DNA of 12,056 nucleotides from positions 1 to 12,056 of the forward strand of contig JBBSNI010000144.1 of the NCBI GenBank assembly GCA_038232695.1, written 5' to 3'. A program made the position numbers and the translations under genes. The notes under the pieces are model-generated. The model saw nothing but the letters and a program-made list of their open reading frames with translations, did no database searches and had not been told where the DNA came from. The stretch is from JAJNNC01 sp038232695 (GTDB lineage: Bacteria > Bacteroidota > Bacteroidia > Cytophagales > Cyclobacteriaceae). Position 1 is the stretch's first letter, and every line of letters starts with the position of its first letter. Positions 7,312 to 12,056 of this stretch are shown here, one piece after another.

Positions 7312-10300
7312 ATGCAGGCTACATTTACAAACTCTGGATTCAGGTTTATTTTTATTTTCTTCTTAGTAAGTTTTCATGTTGCTTTTGGCCAAGGCAAACA
7401 AAACCCAGTTGCCAAGGATATAGAAAATGGAATTGTTTATGGTTATCAGGAGTACTTGCCTAAAGGGTATGATACAGAACCGAACAGAAAATGGCCACTT
7501 ATTATTCATATGGTAGGTTTGGGTGAAAGAGGCGATGGTTCTATCCAGGACTTAGATACTATCACTGGTGTAGCACTATCCAGATGGATTAAAATAGGAG
7601 GGTTTGATCGTCCTTTTTTAGTAATGTCTCCTCAGCCTACCGGTAAAGCAACCAATCCTTTAGTAGGTAGTGAAGGGAAATTCTCACCGGACAGTATAGC
7701 ACTTTTTGTAGATTACATCACAAACAAATACAACGTTGACCGAGAGAGAGTATATGTTACTGCTTTTAGTGCAGCGGTGGTAGAAGCTTACCGTTATGTG
7801 CTTGCCAATACAAAAGAAGTAACTGCCTTTGTTCCTATTGCTGGTGGTAGGGTTGATTTTTTAAGTCTTTGTAACTTAAATGAAATTCCTGTTTGGGCTT
7901 TTCATAATTTAAATGATCTTACCTTTACGGATACATTCTCAATAAATGCTGTCAGAAAAATAAACAATTGTATACCTCCGCCCAACGAACGTGCTAAAGT
8001 TACCATTTATGATAGGTCAGGTCACGAAGGCTGGACTTGGACTTACAGAAGCACAGGAATAGGAAAAGGAATGCCAGCATACGATCCTTTTGACGAAAGC
8101 ATTTACGATTGGTTTTTGCGCTTTTCTAAAGCATTGGTTGTTAATGCCGGCAAAGATACTACTGTCGTTCTACCCTATGCTTCATCCATAAAGCTACAAG
8201 GCAGCAGTAATACGTCTGAAGGTGTTACTTACCTCTGGACACAGGAAAGCGGACCCAATACGGCTACACTATCCAATCAAAATACGTCTGTCCTTACGGC
8301 CAGCGGTTTGGCAGTCGGGACTTATGTTTTTGGTCTGAAAGCAACCGGCCCCTCAGGCTTTAGTGCAGAAGACAGGGTCAACGTGCTGGTCAGCTACACC
8401 AATGATTCTTTGGTAGCCAACGCCGGGCAGGATATAGAGGTGCTTTTGCCAGCCAGCACAGCTTCGCTTAGCGGCAGCGGCAGCGACACCTATCACAATG
8501 TAACTGGTTACCTGTGGAGGCAGGTAGTAGGTCCTGAAGGTTCTACCATTGAAACACCCGGCGCAGCTTCTACCAATGTGGTTAACCTAACAGAAGGCAA
8601 GTATGCGTTTGAACTTACCGTCATCAACGACAATGGCGGTATTGCCAAAGATACGGTAAGCGTCGCCTTATTAGACATCAACGGCGGGCTTGTCGTAGAG
8701 GCAGGAAAGGATACTACGGTCTTTCTTCCTACCGAAAGTGTCACCTTCAATGGCAGCTTTACCAAAGAAGCCTTTGAGATTACAGGCTACGAATGGATCA
8801 AAACCCAGGGGCCGGATGCCACGCTGGAAAATACGGATATGCCTGACCTGAAGATATCTGCGCTTCAAAGAGGAGATTACGTTTTTCAGCTTACCGTCAC
8901 CAACGACAAAGGGGGCGCCGTGGCAGACTCTGTACGGCTTACCGTGAAAACTACCAACGACTCTCTGGTAGCTGACGCTGGTCAGGATATTTCTGTAGCC
9001 CTGCCCGTAGAAAACATACAGATAGAAGGAAGCGGCAAGGATATTTACAACCAGGTCACAGCTTACCAATGGAAGCAAATCAAGGGAGAAGCCCTGAACC
9101 TGGTTCGTGCTGACACTGCCATCCTAATGGTTGAAAAGCCCTCAGAAGGCACTTATCTGCTGGAACTTACCGTCAGTAACGACAATGGAGGTACAGCCAA
9201 AGATACCATGCAACTCAGCGTATTGCCTACGCCGCTACCTGATGCCAGTCCTGTTGCCTTGCTCAACCCTGGTGCTGATGCATTTCCTTACTTTGCGGCT
9301 ACCGAGCTTACCGTACAACTGGAAAATAAAGGTAACGTTGACCTTTCCGACCTGAAAGTAGGCTACCAGTTGAATGGCCAGTCGCCTGTGGTAGAAACGC
9401 TCTCTGCCAAACTGCCAGCCGGTGGTAAATCTTCCTATACCTTTACCCAGGCAGCCGATTTCTCTGCGTTGAGCAATTATACCCTGAAAATCTTTACGGT
9501 ATTGCCTAATGATGTAAACCTTACCAATGATACACTCACCTTACTCCTCCAATGGCGTGATACTTTGGTGCTGGATCAATACAGTGAAAGTTTTGAGGCG
9601 GGCAACGCAGGCTGGCAAGCCATTGGCACCAACCCGTCATGGCAGGTAGGTACGCCCCAGGGTGGATTGATCAATGCCGCAGCCGATGGCAAAAACGCCT
9701 GGGTGACCAACCTGACAGGCAACTACAACAACGATGAGTCTTCCCTGCTGGTAAGCCCTATCTTTGACTTCAGCCAGGCGGCTGCCGATCCGGTACTGAC
9801 ATTTGACCTGTGGTGGGATACTTCTATGGAAGACCAGCTTTCGGTAAGCGTTTCTACAGACGGAGGAGTTACCTGGACGACCCTGGGTAAAGTAGGCGAC
9901 ACCCCTGGCTGGTACACCAGTGAGAACGGCTGGTCGGGCACCGGAGAAGAAGGAAGCGGGCAATGGATCACCGTTAGTCATGCGCTGGAGGGCACGGCAG
10001 GAGAGCAAGCGGTGATGGTCCGCTTTGAGTTTACCGCTGACGGTCAGACCAACGCAGAAGGCGTAGGGATAGACAATATCAATATCTGCCAGAAGGTAGC
10101 CACCGTAGCGGCAATTAACGATATGAGCATCTCCCGGGACATGGTACCTTTAGAGATTCCGCTGACCATCGAGAATGCCGCATTAAGTAGTCTGCAAGGA
10201 CTGACGATCACGGCCACTTCTGACAATGCTGCCCTGCTTTCTGACGAAAATATGCAGGTAGTGATAGAGGAAGGTAAAGCCGTGCTGAAGATCAATGCTT

Positions 10301-10659
10301 TGAGCGAAGAACTGGATACGGCTACCATTACCCTTCAGGTAGAAGAGCAATGTACAAGTGTCACCAACTTTAAGCTGATCGTGAACCGGGTAACGGGTAT
10401 AGAAGAGATACTCGAACAGGAAGCCAACGTGTATCCTAACCCCAGTGGTGGCGTATTCTTCTTAGACTGGAAGACGGGTATCCCGGAAGGTACGCCGGTC
10501 CGTATATTCTCAGCCCAGGGAGCGCTCGTTCAGGCGTTTGTCACACAGACCCGGCAGCAGCAGCTTCGGCTGGACATCACCAGCCAGGCGGCAGGTACCT
10601 ATTTGCTGGTCATTCAGACACAACAACACGTTTACCGTTATCGTCTGGTGAAGTATTAA
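7312..10659 (+). CDS. T9SS-secreted protein: hydrolase-like domain, four PKD repeats, sorting domain
   Basis: The 1115-residue product would be exported by Sec and then by type IX secretion to the cell surface or medium. Modules (residues from ATG 7312): signal peptide 1-26 (cut AFG/QG); alpha/beta-hydrolase-like domain 41-274; four PKD-type domains (about 275-362, 366-454, 460-546, 552-638); CARDB-like domain 640-750; MAM or jelly-roll-like domain 752-927; Ig-like domain 928-1026; T9SS type A sorting domain 1028-1115 with VYPNPSGG and ending RYRLVKY. Triad candidates are S153 (TAFSAAV), D202 (HNLND) and H238 (SGHEGW). The loop VGLGERGDGS recalls esterase GERG loops. The elbow lacks GxSxG, so activity is uncertain. 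An ATG at 7264 is in frame, but 7312 gives a proper signal peptide and matches the paralogue (MQ start, similar spacing to the shared upstream block). The substrate is unknown; a surface polysaccharide or ester is only a guess. Confidence 0.85.
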   Translation: MQATFTNSGFRFIFIFFLVSFHVAFGQGKQNPVAKDIENGIVYGYQEYLPKGYDTEPNRKWPLIIHMVGLGERGDGSIQDLDTITGVALSRWIKIGGFDRPFLVMSPQPTGKATNPLVGSEGKFSPDSIALFVDYITNKYNVDRERVYVTAFSAAVVEAYRYVLANTKEVTAFVPIAGGRVDFLSLCNLNEIPVWAFHNLNDLTFTDTFSINAVRKINNCIPPPNERAKVTIYDRSGHEGWTWTYRSTGIGKGMPAYDPFDESIYDWFLRFSKALVVNAGKDTTVVLPYASSIKLQGSSNTSEGVTYLWTQESGPNTATLSNQNTSVLTASGLAVGTYVFGLKATGPSGFSAEDRVNVLVSYTNDSLVANAGQDIEVLLPASTASLSGSGSDTYHNVTGYLWRQVVGPEGSTIETPGAASTNVVNLTEGKYAFELTVINDNGGIAKDTVSVALLDINGGLVVEAGKDTTVFLPTESVTFNGSFTKEAFEITGYEWIKTQGPDATLENTDMPDLKISALQRGDYVFQLTVTNDKGGAVADSVRLTVKTTNDSLVADAGQDISVALPVENIQIEGSGKDIYNQVTAYQWKQIKGEALNLVRADTAILMVEKPSEGTYLLELTVSNDNGGTAKDTMQLSVLPTPLPDASPVALLNPGADAFPYFAATELTVQLENKGNVDLSDLKVGYQLNGQSPVVETLSAKLPAGGKSSYTFTQAADFSALSNYTLKIFTVLPNDVNLTNDTLTLLLQWRDTLVLDQYSESFEAGNAGWQAIGTNPSWQVGTPQGGLINAAADGKNAWVTNLTGNYNNDESSLLVSPIFDFSQAAADPVLTFDLWWDTSMEDQLSVSVSTDGGVTWTTLGKVGDTPGWYTSENGWSGTGEEGSGQWITVSHALEGTAGEQAVMVRFEFTADGQTNAEGVGIDNINICQKVATVAAINDMSISRDMVPLEIPLTIENAALSSLQGLTITATSDNAALLSDENMQVVIEEGKAVLKINALSEELDTATITLQVEEQCTSVTNFKLIVNRVTGIEEILEQEANVYPNPSGGVFFLDWKTGIPEGTPVRIFSAQGALVQAFVTQTRQQQLRLDITSQAAGTYLLVIQTQQHVYRYRLVKY
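8134..9225 (+). repeat. Array of four PKD-type domains in two alternating classes
   Basis: Four tandem units of about 87-90 residues start at nucleotides near 8134, 8407, 8689 and 8965. Each opens with a variant of LVxxAGxD followed by LP. Each has a central W (YLWTQ, YLWRQ, YEWIK, YQWKQ) and ends in GxY-x-F/L-x-L-x followed by a final strand. Units 1 and 3 begin AGKDTT and units 2 and 4 begin AGQDI. Units 2 and 4 are each preceded by TNDSLVA. This suggests duplication of a two-domain block. Such Ig-fold repeats usually act as spacers or carbohydrate/protein-binding modules in exoproteins. Confidence 0.75.
10393..10656 (+). other. Type IX secretion C-terminal sorting domain (coding segment)
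   Basis: The last 88 residues contain the features of the Por/T9SS type A sorting domain. These are a VTGIEE lead-in, VYPNPSGGVFFLDW, a middle strand PVRIFSAQGALV, then GTYLLVIQTQQ and a basic aromatic end, YRYRLVKY. It is probably cleaved when the protein is anchored or released at the surface. This is the strongest single indicator of Bacteroidota in the window. Confidence 0.88.
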
Positions 10660-10976
10660 AAGGCTGAATAGGGTTTTCGTACCAAAATAGGAGATTTGCT
10701 TTTTTCAGCCCGTGAACGAAATTTTTAAATTTTGTTGCTGTTGAAGATCAAATACAGAAACCTTATTTATCGCCTGTATAGATAGTCTGCTAAATTTGGT
10801 GCGGAAGCCCTAATTTTTGCAAACTTTGCTTAGCTTTATAAAAATTTTATATGTAATATTTTAGTATTATTTGAATATTTTTTTGTTATTTTGCATAAGT
10901 TTATTTAAAACTGTAGCCATATATATTACATTTTGACTTTATCATTTACTAAATCTAAGATCATATCTTTTCATCC
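10660..10976. other. 317-bp intergenic region between the two paralogous surface-protein genes
   Basis: No ORF of note is seen here. GGCTGAA (10662-10668) and TTCAGCC (10704-10710) form a perfect 7-bp inverted repeat with a 35-nt loop starting just after the upstream stop. It could be a 3' hairpin, but no T tract follows it. The right half is very AT-rich and holds the shared upstream block (10844-10893). An in-frame TAA at 10956-10958 limits the next gene to ATG 10977. Confidence 0.6.
10844..10893 (+). promoter_or_regulatory. AT-rich upstream block shared by both surface-protein genes (copy 2)
   Basis: This counterpart of 7181-7230 has the same ttatttgaatatttttt core, followed by GTTATTTTG. 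It lies 83 nt before ATG 10977. The conserved distance to both start codons suggests function or a retained duplication. TTATTTTG is one mismatch from TAnnTTTG. A -33 element is not evident. Confidence 0.45.
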
Positions 10977-12056
10977 ATGCAGAACAATACTATAAGATCA
11001 TTATCAAAAATTGTTTTATTTTTTCTATTCATTATCAGTAGCCGTTATTCCTACGCACAAGGAGACCTGAGAGGCGTTGCTATCAACACCGAACCAGGCG
11101 TGGTATACAGTTATTATGAATACCTGCCTTTGAATTACTATCAAGATGCAGACAAAAAATGGCCGATGATCATCACTACGGCAGGCTTTGGAGAAAGAGG
11201 CGACGGTTCTGTAGAGCAGTTGGATACCCTGACAGGTACCGGGCTCCCCAAACTGATCAAGCAAGGCAGAGACTATGAATTTGTTATCATGGCTCCCCAG
11301 CCCCCCGACATACCCGGTGAGAGAGCAGGCGACAACGGGAATGGACAGTATGATGAAGGTAAACTAAAAACTTTTATTGACTATGCCATTAGCAAATACA
11401 ATGTAGACCCCAACAGGGTATACATAGCCGCTTATAGTGCCTCTGTCAGGAAAGTGTACAACTACGTGATCAACAATCCTCAGAAAATTGCAGCCGTGGT
11501 AGCCTGTTCCGGTTATGGAGGGGCCAGCGAGGCAGGTAATACACCGAATTTTTGCCGGATGAAAGATGTGCCATTATGGGCTTTTCACAACCAATTTGAC
11601 AGTACAATCATCGCGGATGGCTCGCGCATTGCCGTACAGCAGATCAATAACTGTACTCCTCCACCTGCCGAGCAGGCCAAATTAACAATATACGAGCGAG
11701 GCGGACATGATGGCTGGTCTATTACTTTTAGCAACGGTGGTATGAGCCGGAAACTGGAACAAGGCTCCGATCCGTTTGATATCACGATCTATGACTGGTT
11801 TCTCCAACATTCCAGAAACAACCTTGTGGTCAATGCAGGCAAAGATACCACCATTGTACTTCCTTATGCGTCGTCGGTACAACTACAGGGGAGCAGCAGT
11901 GTGGCGGAGGGTGTAACCTATCTCTGGACACAAAAAAGCGGTCCCAATACGGCTACGCTGTCCAATCAAAATACGCCTGTCCTTACGGCTACTGGATTGG
12001 CCGTTGGGACTTATGTTTTTGGTCTGAAAGCAACCGGCCCCTCAGGCTTTAGTGCA
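10977..12056 (+). CDS. Paralogous hydrolase-like/PKD surface protein, 3' end outside window
   Basis: An open frame of exactly 360 codons runs from ATG 10977 to the window edge without a stop. Residues 1-27 are a signal peptide (hydrophobic KIVLFFLFII, cut SYA/QG). Residues about 42-280 are an alpha/beta-hydrolase-like domain homologous to that of the upstream gene. Both share EYLP, GERGDGS, DTLTG-like, KYNVD, WAFHN, INNC-PPP and YDWFL segments. Triad candidates are S154 (AAYSAS), D208 (HNQFD) and H244 (GGHDGW). Residues 283-360 are a first PKD-type domain, 69 of 78 positions identical to PKD 1 of the upstream protein. The part beyond the edge probably continues with more repeats and a T9SS sorting domain, by analogy. 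It is a tandem duplicate on the same strand, 317 bp downstream, and may be transcribed separately from its own upstream block. Confidence 0.85.
   Translation, partial: MQNNTIRSLSKIVLFFLFIISSRYSYAQGDLRGVAINTEPGVVYSYYEYLPLNYYQDADKKWPMIITTAGFGERGDGSVEQLDTLTGTGLPKLIKQGRDYEFVIMAPQPPDIPGERAGDNGNGQYDEGKLKTFIDYAISKYNVDPNRVYIAAYSASVRKVYNYVINNPQKIAAVVACSGYGGASEAGNTPNFCRMKDVPLWAFHNQFDSTIIADGSRIAVQQINNCTPPPAEQAKLTIYERGGHDGWSITFSNGGMSRKLEQGSDPFDITIYDWFLQHSRNNLVVNAGKDTTIVLPYASSVQLQGSSSVAEGVTYLWTQKSGPNTATLSNQNTPVLTATGLAVGTYVFGLKATGPSGFSA

Overview
The window looks like chromosomal DNA from a member of the Bacteroidota, probably Cytophagales or Chitinophagales-like, though the rank is inferred. The best evidence is the type IX secretion (Por) C-terminal sorting domain at the end of the large gene at 7312-10659. 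Supporting signs are a Bacteroidota-style TTG / TAnnTTTG promoter, the near absence of Shine-Dalgarno sites, and AT-rich intergenic DNA around genes of moderate GC.

Layout, left to right. (1) 2-1054 (+): the 3' part of hemW, a radical-SAM haem chaperone, cut by the left edge. (2) 1196-1810 (+): a small secreted outer-membrane beta-barrel protein with its own likely promoter. (3) 1881-2549 (+): a compact Fic-domain protein with a complete catalytic motif. (4) 2586-3974 (-): a type II NADH dehydrogenase, convergent with the Fic gene. (5) 4035-4143: a 101-bp terminal-inverted-repeat element flanked by TTAG, resembling a MITE and placed exactly at the uvrA stop codon. (6) 4140-7052 (-): uvrA, full length. 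(7) 7312-10659 (+): a 1115-residue secreted multidomain protein made of signal peptide, alpha/beta-hydrolase-like domain, four PKD-type repeats, a CARDB-like module, a MAM/jelly-roll-like module, an Ig-like module and a T9SS sorting domain. (8) 10977-12056 (+): a second, paralogous gene of the same design, open at the right edge, where 360 codons are visible.

Functionally the left 7 kb is mostly housekeeping: haem insertion, respiration and nucleotide excision repair. A beta-barrel protein and a Fic enzyme lie among these genes. The right 5 kb is an accessory cell-surface locus in which two tandem T9SS-type exoproteins share a domain plan, an upstream AT-rich block and a nearly identical first PKD domain. 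Their hydrolase domains have diverged, and both keep a Ser-Asp-His triad candidate while lacking the glycines of the usual GxSxG elbow. This pair and the small inverted-repeat element are the most interesting parts of the window. I saw no tRNA, rRNA, CRISPR array or complete insertion sequence with a transposase.
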